64,000 nucleotides of DNA, taken from the NCBI GenBank assembly GCA_038503065.1, contig JBCAMK010000012.1, positions 1,116,001 through 1,180,000 on the forward strand, read 5' to 3'. Under the pieces are notes generated by a model. It did not search any database. It was not told where the DNA came from and worked only from the letters and a program-made list of their open reading frames with translations. The position numbers and the translations under genes were made by a program. Below are positions 10,726 to 22,262 of the stretch, one piece after another; within the stretch, counting starts at the first letter, position 1; each line of letters opens with the position of its first letter. Source of the DNA: Paragyromitra xinjiangensis. Lineage: Eukaryota > Ascomycota > Pezizomycetes > Pezizales > Discinaceae.

Positions 10726-11772
10726 TTACACCTCCTCCAAAACAGTCTCCTTGAATTCACGCTCCACCTTCTGGCCGGACTCATCCGCCGTAGTCTCACC
10801 GTGCAGACTCAGCAGCGCACCGAGATCGAATTTTGGTGCCTTTAGGAGCTTGACCTTGCGGATGTGAACCTGCGGGAGATCGTCAGTATGTACATCTAGA
10901 CGTAACGATCGCTTGCCATCTCTGCAGGCTACTTGCAGCGGATAAAGCGGATGGATGAGAAGAGATGAGCACAAACATTTTGGAGAGGGTAGATGCCGGT
11001 TGTGGCCTTCTCGATCTCACGTCCGATAACCTCGGGAATCAGCTTAGCGGTCAGCTGTGATAGGGTGCAGCTGGCAGCCTCGCGTTGGATGATCTCGACC
11101 ATCTTCTTGCGGATGGCGCGGATCTGTGAAGACTGGGCATAGGTAGTCTTCTTGATCTGGTTTGGCCGTCTCTTGGTGAAAGCGATAGCGAAGAGGCGGA
11201 GAAGGTAGTCGTCGGTGGTCTTGACGGTGACATTGGCCTCGATCAGGGTTTGCCATTTGCGGACAAGCGAACGGAGCTTATCCGAAGTGAAGTCGAGCCC
11301 GTGGAAGTTAGTGAGGCAGTTCTTGCCCTGAACCTCATCAACCCTCAACTTGACCTTGCGGAACGCATGGTCCTCGTCTTTCTGGAGGTCGGCAAGGGAG
11401 ACCTCGAAGATACGGCCCTTGAGAGCATCATTGGCGTTCTTCAGACCGGTGGTGCGGTTGACGAGGGTCTTTCCAACACTATCAATTCCCAACCCCTGTC
11501 AGCCCTAGCCCATGCTCTACCCGGTCCCTCATAACCTTCTTTATATGAACCTCCACATGCAGGCCGGGAAAGGTGGGATCTCACTCTCTGATTTGGAAAG
11601 TTGAAGGAGCCTGATATCAAATTGTCAGAACTGAATCACACACATCAAGAACGAGTAATCTAATGAAGCTCACCTTCACGCTGTACCAGTCCTTGCGGGT
11701 GAAGGGGTCTTGGGCCTTCTTCTTAAGACCCTTCTTTCCCTTGGAAAGTCTCTTGTTCTTGCCAACAGCCAT
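10726..11772 (-). CDS. RPS1: 40S ribosomal protein eS1 (S3a)
   Basis: Four coding exons (11772-11674, 11610-11585, 11478-10977, 10869-10726) give 256 residues, the typical eS1 length. It starts [19 protein letters not shown], continues [20 protein letters not shown], then [20 protein letters not shown], and has the family core [16 protein letters not shown]. The protein lies near the mRNA exit of the small subunit. Exon 2 is only 26 bases. A further intron lies in the 5' leader (separate entry), a common layout in fungal ribosomal protein genes. Only one copy is visible. Confidence 0.97.
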
Positions 11773-11793
11773 ATTGAATTATCTAGTCGTTCA

Positions 11794-11998
11794 CTGTACA
11801 TCCCCACCGTCAGCCCAGTTCCATCCCATATAAAATCCCCCTTCTTCCCAGTTTCCTATCTCCCATCCACTTGTTTCGAATCTTGATATCAAATTGATGA
11901 TACCCCCACAATCCCAAAGTGGGGCATGTTCCTCAAAAAAAATAATCTAATATCCAACTTCAAGACCTAGGAAAAATTCGGCAGCAGAATTAGCTTAC
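11794..11998 (-). other. probable 5'UTR intron of eS1 gene
   Basis: On the minus strand GACAG|GTAAGC at 11998 and GTACAG|TGAACG ending at 11794 flank a 205-base AT/pyrimidine-rich stretch just before the ATG at 11772. Leader introns are usual in ribosomal protein genes. The donor and acceptor are read directly; their use is inferred. Confidence 0.6.
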
Positions 11999-12220
11999 CT
12001 GTCGTCACGTAGGGTATCTAGGACTTCGCCGTTGCAGAAGTCAAGGCGCGCGTGTCGTAGTCGTGTACGGGAGGGAGGTTGTCGTGTAGTTTGTTGCTGG
12101 GTGCTGGGTGCCAATTTGGTTGACTGGGTGTGCGTTCTGGATTGTGGGCGTTGATCTTGGTCTTGGCGCTGCATCGTTCGTGTGAGGGACTGTTCGTAGG
12201 GTTGCTGCCCTGACATCTCG

Positions 12221-12235
12221 TATCTTATCTTATCT
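12221..12235. promoter_or_regulatory. triple GATA-type site upstream of eS1
   Basis: TATCTTATCTTATCT lies about 450 bases upstream of the eS1 ATG; on the coding strand it reads as overlapping AGATAAG units, the consensus of GATA-family factors. A similar block lies upstream of AOS1 (about 35336-35351). Function is inferred only. Confidence 0.35.
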
Positions 12236-15200
12236 AGATGTCAGCTCTTCCCATCATAAGAGGCCCGTGCTCAGACACGCCACCCGTGATAAAAACTACA
12301 GAGAGGGGAAGCCTCACATGTCGCCTTTTTCTCCAGTATCTTCAGCTGAACGTTCCACGACAGCAGCAACACGGCTTCTTCCATAGTTATTCTGCCCATG
12401 CAAGAGATCAGCAATCAGCTGTTTTCCCCTCTGCTCGTCTATTACTACTCCCAATTCGTACTGCAATGCTTGATAACTGTTCTCGTAATTGTCCTCTGCT
12501 GATCGTGCTGATATCTCACCTCGAGTGTTGTCAATTCCACAGCGTCAATGATCCACGATCACCTTCAGGGATTATTTATTTTTTGCGCAATTCCCCACGG
12601 GAAACTCCGACAAGACACAGCAGGTACCGCAAAACAAAACCTAACCCCGCTCACGATCAGCGATCCAGCAGCCGACTCCCATGAGGCTCTGCGGTAGCGC
12701 GGCTCTTTCCTCTCGGGACAATCCGACTTGGCGCGTTGGGCCGAGGATCAGTCCGGTCCGAAATACCTTAAAGTCGCTTGAGCAATCCATCCCTGGTTTT
12801 CGTTCCTGCCCCTGCCTTACATGACCCCCCCTACCTCCCGAGTCTCTCCGTCCTGCTTCTACGATACGGCTCACGAACATATCTGCACTCTGCAACTGCA
12901 CCTCCATTGATTAGGAATCGATTTTCCGGTTATTCTTTTCCTCATCTTTTTTTTTTTCCTTCCCTTCCTCATCTCACTTTTTAAGTTAGAGCGCAGTTGC
13001 CGCACCGGGAGCAAAAAAAAAAACAGGGACATGAAATATCCAATCCCAGAGATGCGATTTTGCTAAGCACGACTTCCCCGGCGTAAATGCCGTGTATCGT
13101 GCCTCACCAACAGGAAACCTACGAAGTGCACGGTAGATGGCAACCTACTGTATGTTTTTTTTCTTCTTTTCTTTTTTTTTCTTTTTTCAAGATCGTGAAT
13201 CGTCTCTCCAGAAACAAAAAAAACAAATAATATAAAATATAAAATAGTAAGAGATTTAAACTAGCCAGGAGGTGAAACAAAATATGCACTTTCCGAGACC
13301 TCCCCATGTCGCATTACGGTTAGGCAACGATCCCAATGACGAGACGTTGGAACTTGACACCTGAGTGAGAATTATGATATCAGTTACAGATTACCGCAGA
13401 TGGTACAAGTGCACAATCTTCAGGCATAGGGCATGCAAGCTGAATACACTCCCAGGGCCTGCCTGCACCGGAAATCTCCCTTGTACTCTAAAGCATGCCC
13501 TGTTTCATGTAGGGGAAACGCAGAGAGGGCTGTGGAAAAATTCCATTACTCAAGGTTATTCCTGATAGGCTTTTTTTCCTTTCGAATTTTGCCGGTTGGG
13601 CCTGACAGCCAGTAGACACTGAGTATTGCCTCATTTCCGCAGATCTTCCGTGGTAAGGCGGCCCATCACCATCACCCCCGCTAGCCGTTCCGCTACGACT
13701 GAGGGTCATCAATTCATATTCCGGGGAAGAAATTGCGAGCAGGAAATTTGAGGTGCCAAGGCAAGAGAGTTCCTTCTATCCTTCCCCTTCCTTGTAACAT
13801 CCGGCAAATGGGGGAGCACTCCGGGCGTTCTGAAACGTAAAACGCCATTTTATATGAACTTGAAGCGAGAGTGAAGAGAGGGTTGCTACAAATGCACGGT
13901 TCCTCTTTCGGATAGCGATCGGTGGTGACCCAAGGAAGTGGATACGGTAAAAAAGCGTCTGACGCATGCAAAAGTGTTAGCGAAAGCGAGAAAGGGAGAA
14001 CTACGATAGGGAGTCGACAGTGATGATGGCGTGGCGCCAGAATTATTTTTTTTCTGTCTTGCTGGACCGGAGCACGAGTCCATATTGGCTGGATGGTTCA
14101 TGGGTTGGATGAATAGTTTGTGGATGGATGGGCCCATTTACCCTGAGCAAACCCTAGAGTTAAGACTCTCAGGTTGTACATTCCTGCCTTCACGCCGGAC
14201 ACCGGGCAGGTACGGAGGATATATACAAGTAAAGAAGTACTCGAGAGTGGATAATTGCTCGGCTAGTAATATAATACTTGCACATACACATATCCACAAG
14301 GGCAGGTAAGTAGATGATTATAATTGCCTCAAAAGCGAAGTGGATATTCATAAACGAAAGAAGATGTACACGCCAAGAATGCGACGCCTCGTTTTGCATC
14401 AGCCCTTTGGGAGGGGGGAGCCCGGATGTGTCGTGGGTTGATATATAATCGGTATTGTCCAGCCAATCCAGTTCGGGTGGAAGCAACCGCTCGGGGGAGA
14501 AAGTGATGGTGATGAGAAAGACGAACTATCATGCGAACCAAGAGGTAAGGTGGTGGGTAAGGTTTGCAAAGAGACCAGGAAGGGTAGAAACGCTCGGAAA
14601 TGCGGAGGGTGTATGGATAGATGCGGGGGAGGAAGTTTATCGGTGACACCGGATATATGTTGGGTGTAGGGTGTAAGGGGATGTGTTCACGGCATGTTCG
14701 TTTGCTACGTTACGTTCAATCTAGTCCAGAGCGGGGTCCGGTTCTCTCGCTCTCGTTCGCTCGTTGTGGATGAGACGGATTGTCGTCTGTACGTGCTGGT
14801 GGATGGATGGGAAGCACGGCCGATATCAATCACGCACTCTGTCTATCTATCTGTCTGCTGGAATTAATTGACGTCCACAGATACGCTTGCATGGAAGCGA
14901 AACAGATTGACTCAGCTAAGTTCTGGCAACTCGTTCGGTTCTAGGCCTAGCTTGGACGATCACTCAGCCAACGGTCGTACTTTGCTGCACCTTGAAAATC
15001 TCTCGGGATATCTGCAGGCCTGGACATTTGGTGTTCTACCGGATCTACCTCCACATCAATAAGTGTGAATGTATTGCCATGTACATGTACCCAAGTTACC
15101 GCTTCTGAACGTAGCGTAAGATAACTAGCCACCAGTAAGAAGAACCTCGACTATCTATCTCTCCTGAAAAATCTAAACCGACCCGTACCCGAATTAGGTT

Positions 15201-17154
15201 AGAGTTACCTTTTCGCCCTCGTAAAATGGAGGGAAGGACCCCACCCACTGCTTGGGGGTTACGTGGGTTAGGTGTCTTACATCTCTTTAGCCAACTAAAA
15301 CCCCGAGTTCTCTGCTTTTGTACCAAGTACGTACCTGCAGTACATACAAACATCACGACGCAACCACCACCGCCGCCACGGCCGCCAACGCAATCACCAA
15401 AATCACCAATTAATTGACCCGTGTAACCACCTCCGGACACACACGCCGGTACTACTATTAAACCTGTAACTAACTGCAACGGTTATACGAGGATTATCCC
15501 CTCCATCTCAAACGGAGCATCTTTTACAGCACAGCATTACCCTAATCCCGGATTTTGCTAGTAATTGCTGTGGTTATCCTGTTATCATCGGAGCCAAGTC
15601 CTCAACCTTATTACCGCCTCTTAACGTAGCAAATAGATAGGCCTTCCTATGTCTTTTTTTGGTGTCGAAACTTCCTTATCAGCGCAGGAACCAGAAAGTT
15701 ACGACACCAGCAGACACACAGCCGCCACCACAACCACTACCATCACCGCGCGCATACAGTACGCAAAAAATGTTACACAGTGTCGCCTGAGCAGACCAGT
15801 CTGGTTGGAAGTTTTTCGACTCCACACAGACTGGAAACGCCATCCCAAGAAACGCACAAGCGCAATAATCCTGGAGGGACCTTCCTGTAACGCTAGCACG
15901 TGCGAGAAGGTGTGGTGGACATATTTTGGTAATGATAGTGGTGTGTATGTGTCGGGCCTTCGGCCTTCCTATTCACTCATCCGACGAACCCATAAACGAA
16001 ACGCTTTAAACGTGCACAGCGTAAGCCAGAAATTCTTTGTGATGCATACTTTATTAAAATGCAACTGTTCCCCATGTATTCCACCGTAGCATGACTTGAA
16101 TTGTAGTATGATCACTAACGATAGTGATTCGGGTAGGTGTTTCCCGCTGTGCCATGCCTTTATCTCCCTGTGGTCATTAAGTCATCTATACATCATAGTA
16201 ACAACCCGTCGTGCCGCGGACAAGGGGATAAGTAAAAATAAACTTGAAAAAATATTAAAAAAATTGATAGGATAGCAGGAACAAAGAATTCGCTTTTTGT
16301 GTGTGCAGCATGCAGTACCCCTGTGAAGGGAAAAAACTTTTTTGCCACCAGTACGCAGTAGGTAGTAGTAGTCACTCCACTCCGTACGAGACTGCAAATA
16401 CAATTCGTCTCATCCCGTCTCGTCAAAACCCACCATCCAGTTTCCTCCCATCCCACCTAGAACATACAATAAAAGCAAAAAATAATCTCATAAAGAGGAT
16501 GGCCATAAAAAATAAATCGCGCCAACCCTTATTCAATCCGGCGCCGAGAACAATGTAAGGTAGATATGCCAAATGACGCGCCTGACCGAAAAAAACAACC
16601 CCAACAATACAGTAAAAGCACCAAACATAAACATTCGTCAGAAGATACAAAAGAGAAGAAAAAAATCGTTACAAAGAAGTAATACTCCATAGCTGTTAAA
16701 GCCGATGCAATCGTGACATCGTCCCAGGGCGATAGACGATTTTTTTTAAAACACAAAACGTCCCATTACCCCCTCCTCGAAGCCGCAGCATTGCTTTTAG
16801 ACAGATAAAGAAGCACGAAGAAAGTATAAAGAAGTAACCGCCACAAGAATAAACAAGAATATGTATGCACCGATGAAGTAAAGGAAAATTAGGCAAGAAG
16901 CAAGAAAAAAAACCCACGCCAGAGAAGAGTAGCAAAATATAGACACCCAGTTTTTTTTGTTGTGTTTTTTGTTTTTTAAATTTTTGTTTTTTGGGTCGGT
17001 ACCCGGTTCATAGATTGAGGCGAAGATCGATAAGAAGCCGACGCTTAACGAATGCGAACGAGCGGCCAAATTTGTAGAGACTTTCAAGAAACGAGCAATT
17101 GCTAGTGTTGAAGTATCGTGGATCGATCTTGTCCTCGAACTCGACCACATCTAG
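12236..17154. other. gene desert, about 4.9 kb
   Basis: I find no ORF with a domain or coherent splice pattern on either strand, no tRNA T-loop/anticodon arrangement and no tandem array. There are several A/T homopolymer runs (13003-13014, 13150-13190, 16940-16990), CTAT/GTCT simple repeats near 14840, and one TACATGTA palindrome at 15082. It may hold a non-coding transcript, but nothing in the sequence proves it. Confidence 0.45.
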
Positions 17155-17761
17155 TCACCGTTTGCGTGGCGGTGAGGATCCTCCGTCCCTTTCATCGTCG
17201 GATTTGTATTCTCCGAATCCTTCAAACTCCGGGAAACTTATGTAGCCACCTAATGAAGATATTAGCACCAGAACAAGATTGATTAAAATTGGCACGATGA
17301 CATCACATACCATCAGGGCTTTCTGGTAATTCCTTTGAGGACATGCCGAATGGGAAGTGGCCTCCCTCTCCCGGTGGTGTCGATAGAGGAGAGCTACTTG
17401 ATGAACTTGAATTTGAATTCGATATCGAAGTTGCCATCCGTGGAGCTGAAGGTGTAGATGCCATCGGTTGGGGAGAAGCAGCTACGATAGCCACTTTCGC
17501 AAGCAACGTACTTGCTCTTGTTGTAGGCGACTTGCAACGATCCCTTTCGCACTGCATGGTTGACGAGCCGGTTACGCTAACTGATGGCGGTGTGACTGAA
17601 GGAGGTGTTAATGGTGATCGTCTTGACCGTCTGGGTGAAGGTTCTCTGGCTGGTAATGAGATGAACATTTTTGTTGGAGCAAAAGCAAACTTAGACGAAG
17701 TGTCGGCTAGAGAATGCGACGAAGAGTCGTCTGAAGATCTTCTTCTCTTATTTGAAGCCAC
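17155..17761 (-). CDS. unknown small Ser/Pro-rich basic-acidic protein
   Basis: Two exons (17761-17311 and 17249-17155) joined by a GTATGT..TTAG intron give 181 residues. I do not recognise the family. It begins MASNKRRRSSDDSSSH, contains clustered SP/TP sites (EPSPRRSRRSPLTPPSVTPP), a run of eight or more Ser around residue 120, and a C-terminus GGYISFPEFEGFGEY followed by an acidic DDERD patch and PPRKR. The KRRR and RKR ends suggest nuclear import, and SP/TP sites suggest CDK or MAPK phosphorylation. It could be a cell-cycle or transcription regulator, but that is only a guess from composition. The hydrophobic/aromatic C-terminal block after the intron is the part most likely to be conserved. 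It stands alone, with 4.9 kb empty downstream and 4.5 kb upstream. Confidence 0.7.
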
Positions 17762-20700
17762 GGTGATGAGCTGGAGGTGAAGAAGCTTAAAAAGGGTTGA
17801 TGATTTATCGAAATCTGAGTAAGGGTCCGAAAGCGATGGATCCTATTTCTCGATTCTTTGAAGGCTCTGGGGGGAGGGCTGAAGGTTATATCCTCAGAGT
17901 GATTAGACTTTCTTTATCGACTACAGCAAGCAAGCAGGATTATCTAGTTGATAGTGAGGCGAACGGACACAGTTGATCGACTAGATTGGCGGCGAAGCTC
18001 TGGAGGGCTGCTGAGGGATTTTATTGAAATTCAGGTTGGATGGGATTTTGAGTGAGATGGGGGATGGTGGGTGAGGGCAGTATTAATATTTGTTTCTCGC
18101 TTTGGGGGTGAGTGTGTCAGCGTACGGCTGTACTGTACACTCAAATGTAGATGACGGAGGCGAGATGGGCGTGGAGCAGCAATAAAACAAGCTGCTTGCT
18201 GCTATGGGGACAACGACAAACGGCCGGTGTGGGTAATGTGGGCGGGTTTCGAAGGTAACGACGACGACAGAGAGAGGTAGCGAGAAGCGGCGGTATGCGC
18301 GTTCGTTATATAGAGGATGTGGGGAATAATAAGAGTGCAGTGGACGGGGGGAACAGCAGAAAACAGAATCAGGAATCAGGAGCAGGCAGGATTCAGGGCT
18401 GGCAAAATACTGTAGCCGGGCAGACGTTCTAACTAAATAATGTCTCTAGAATACGTCGTTGGCTTGTCTGTGCACGAGGCTTTGCCTGTTGCTTTGCTTT
18501 GCTTGCAGTGCAAGGAGAGAAAGAGCAAAAAGAAGACAGCGGTGGGATTGAGGAAGATTAAGAAGGAGAGCGAGCAGCCAAACAAGAAAGCAGCCAGTCC
18601 TGTCCGAGACAAATACAGATGGGCGACGACAGACAGGTGTCTGAACGAAACGGTGCGACCCAAGCTCTCTTATTCGCTGCCAGCCCAGGGCAAGACATGA
18701 GCGGACCTAGCATCTCGTGTGTCTGGTCTGTCTGTCTACGGGCAGAGAGAGCTGTGCGGTCGTTGATTCTCAAACTGTATGGCGGCTTTGAATCCGGCCT
18801 GCTGTGTCTGCTGGCCGTTGCCCACTCACCACTGTCCCCAGCACTCCCTCTCCCACTGCCTCCCCTGCTCGGCTTCCACCACCTCCTCGTTCGCTGTGGA
18901 GGGACCCCCGAGAAAGATTCCAGCGGCGTCTGCAGACTAGCCTTCTCTAGCTTCCTGGCTGCTGGGGGCAAATCTCTCGGTAATTGTTTTTTCTCGGGGA
19001 TGGGGGGTAGCTGGACTAACAGTTTCTCTGCATGCAACATCTTCTTCAATTCGACTTTGACAGAAGGGGAAATTCAACAATGAAATTCCGACACGCAATT
19101 AATAAACAGCACATAACACGGAAATATCAGTCTTAGCATCCGTCAAATTTGCAATATCAGCCGGTCGTGATGGAGGAGGGATGGATGGACTGAAGATGAA
19201 AATGGGTGTATGATGGAATTAGAGATGGCCGTGTGAGCCGTGACCACTGACAATAACTCACAGCCCAATGCTTCTTCTACATACGGAAAGAAATTCTCTT
19301 CTTCGTTTTCGTCGATTTTCTTTCACAAACTGAATCCAGTACACTCCCTCACTTTTCTCTCTTCCGCTACAATACCTGCCCAAAGGGGTTTTCGCATAGG
19401 ATGAACGGGCATCACTATAGGTACATCATTCTTCTTGCAATTGGAACGGTTAAAAACCACGCACGCACGCAATAAGCTCGTACTGATACAGATGACGAGA
19501 AGTCAGTTCCGAGCAAGGTATGTAGCAAGTAAATAAAGGTCCTGACATATGAATTAAGCATTAGGTATCTTCAAAACTGTGGGTCCCGACGCTCATGCGG
19601 CTCCCTTCCCAGCATCTCTCCGCCTGGTATTTCCTCCTTCACTCACCACACCCCTTACCCAGCATATGTAGGATCAATGCAGCCCTTCTCCAAAGGTCCG
19701 ACTGCATGTTTAGCTGTCCGTCACTCTCATCTGCCTGGTTGTCTGGCGAACGAGATGGATGGCTTGGTTTGTTTTTGCCAACTTCTCTGCTTACGGAACA
19801 TTCAAAACCACGATTATCTACAAATTCTAGTAAGAACTTGACTACCAGTATCTCGTGTGGATAGATAGGTGAGAGAGGACATCGAATGAGAAGCCTTTAG
19901 ATACGATTCATCCCTGGTAGGGCGTCGAATTACCTGTGCGTAGACCGCTCAGCCCATCCCGCGCCAGGTCTTAAACAGAATCTTTACCTGGCTTCAAAAC
20001 CCATCTTCAATTCGTATCTTTAATTCGTATCAGACCGGAAACCTGCTCAGATCCCATCGGTACTATCATCCGTCCACATCCATTCATCCATACCCTCGGT
20101 CCTGATCTTCCCATGGAATCTAGGTTCAAATAAACACCCTCATCCTCCTCAAGAATAGGCGATTAATATTTTCTTCTCCCCCATTAATATTTCCTTTTGC
20201 TCGATACTCTCTCCACCACCACCCCCTGGAACTTCTCTCAAGAAGGAAAGGAGGGTGGGGCGGCAGTTCCGAATCCGCGTTCCCAGCGCGCTCTCGAAAA
20301 CGGGAGATGTAACCACACTCTCTCCATTCCTTCGCCCCCCGCCATTCCTCTGGTCATGTTGAAATCTGCCCCCATCTATTTCGAGAATGGCGCCAAACAA
20401 TTGCCCTACGGCCCTATGGGAGGTTTCGGGTGAAAAAAATGGTGTCAGAAACCAGACCAACCCAAAAATATTTAAGCCCTCCTTGGAGGAATATTCCATA
20501 TGCAACTAACTTTTTGCGAGACACACACCCTTGTTGACCCACAGTCCCATCCGTCAGAGTCACAGAAAGCTACATGAATTTGACATACCGACAGGTCAGA
20601 CACACTAGCTATGGCTGGCAGAATGAAAAGGGGGAAAAGGAACGAAAGCACATGATGCCCGCATAGCCTCAGACCGACACTGTGCTGACCGTGCGAGCGA

Positions 20701-22262
20701 GCGAACGAACGGGGGTGACAAAGGGAAAAACCTAACAGGGCAAATCAGTTCCATTGGACAATTCGCCGCTCGCCGCCGCAGCTCTCGGAAATTGGCAATA
20801 GCGGAAAAACAGACCTGGAGAGTCCGTCAATATTCCGTGGACCATATGAATCAGCTCTCCTTCAATCGGAATAATAATAATAACGATAATAAGCGGAACA
20901 CACCGTCACAGATTTTTATCTGATACCTGATTCGAGACCCCGAGAACTACCATAAGCGCGACATCGTGACCATCCGCAAACTCCAATTACCGTCTCGGTC
21001 AGTTGGACCTCCGTAAAACTTCACTAACGACCTGGGTACCGCCCGCTAGCCCACACACATCTCACAGGTTCCATTCAGCCTTTCATGTGTTCCCGGTAGT
21101 TATCGGTCAATTCAGGGACGAAATACATTTACTGGTCCCCGGCGTAATCGCCAACCTGGCCTTACACTTTGATCACCTCACTCCCAGGCATACCAACTCC
21201 CTAGTCAGGTACTCTACGAGTGCAACACGGTACAATACGACCAAACTGGTGATACCCACGTCCTGCGCCTCACGTCAATGCTCTTACCGAGCTGCTTTGT
21301 TGTCTTGCTGTCTTGTAAGCGTCTTACTTAGCTTGACTCTGGGCTTTAGCTCCTTTCGCTCTTAAAATGGGTAAAGCTAGAAAAGGTACTTTTTTTTTTA
21401 CTCGCGTGGGCTCTTCGCGAAGCCCTGCACGTTTCGGCGTCGCGGGAGCGGCTCGACCTCGCAGGTCTTCCCCTTTGACGGGTTTAGAAGGCGACTGTTC
21501 CAGAGCGCGCGATGACGTTACTGTAATATGGCAATATGTTGACTGGGGTACGGGAACAGGCACCTCGCGATCATGGGAAATGCCCAGATTACCACCGTCA
21601 GCGTCATCTCAAGTGAGAGAACTTCCAAGCAAACATTTACAGTAGTACAGCAGGGAGGGCGGACATCAGAGATCGTGAGATTTCACTGGAAGGGACTAAC
21701 AAAGTGTAACTTTTACTAGATGCCGGAAGTAGCCGTGGCTGCTGTACGCCTAAGTATAGTGTTCCTCCTTTCCTAAGGCAAACTCACGATAATTTGGGAA
21801 AAAGAAAAAAAAAGGTACTTTGGGTTCTTGCTTAGTTTGCCGCGACATTATTCAGGTGTATCGACAAATCTCATTGAAATCGTAAAACATAAGACCTTGA
21901 CGCAGAAAAGAAAACACAGAGACAATTGAAAAGAATTACTACAAAGAGAGAAAAAATTGAGTACCAGGTAATCACAAGATCCTCCATGCAAAACGTGTCA
22001 CCGGGGATTTTAAGGAACAGTGGGGAATGCGGGGGTTAAGATTTGAGGTTCCTAAACAAAGTATTTGAAAGTCAGCCGGTGCCCAGAAAAAAGGTACCCG
22101 AGAAAACTCGGGATCGTGAATTCAACGGCGATCGGAGGGAGGCCCGAACCCGCCTGTTAAACCAAATCGGACACATGCAGGTAAACTTTTCAGTGATCCA
22201 CGTCGTCTGTTGCTCTGATGTTAGCCAAAACCGGGGTCGTTTAACTGCGGTGCAGTCTCTTT
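17762..22262. other. gene desert, about 4.5 kb
   Basis: This is upstream of the small Ser/Pro-rich gene and downstream of URC1. Overlapping opposite-strand ORFs at 18558-19083 are low-complexity and not convincing. A 92-codon ATG ORF at 21367-21645 begins MGKARKG but shows no domain. Pyrimidine-rich promoter-like sequence lies near 21280-21365. No RNA gene seen. Confidence 0.4.

Noticed and set aside
11995..12216. 73-codon minus ORF upstream of eS1
   Set aside because: Gln/Arg/Thr-rich and crosses the leader-intron donor; more likely chance sequence at the promoter/leader.
18558..19083. Opposite-strand ORFs of 163 (minus) and 154 (plus) codons
   Set aside because: Both cover the same low-complexity, GC-rich stretch, neither shows a domain, and there is no flanking splice structure.
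21367..21645. 92-codon ORF beginning MGKARKG
   Set aside because: The start recalls basic ribosome-related proteins such as Elf1 or Fcf1, but no following exon continues any such family.
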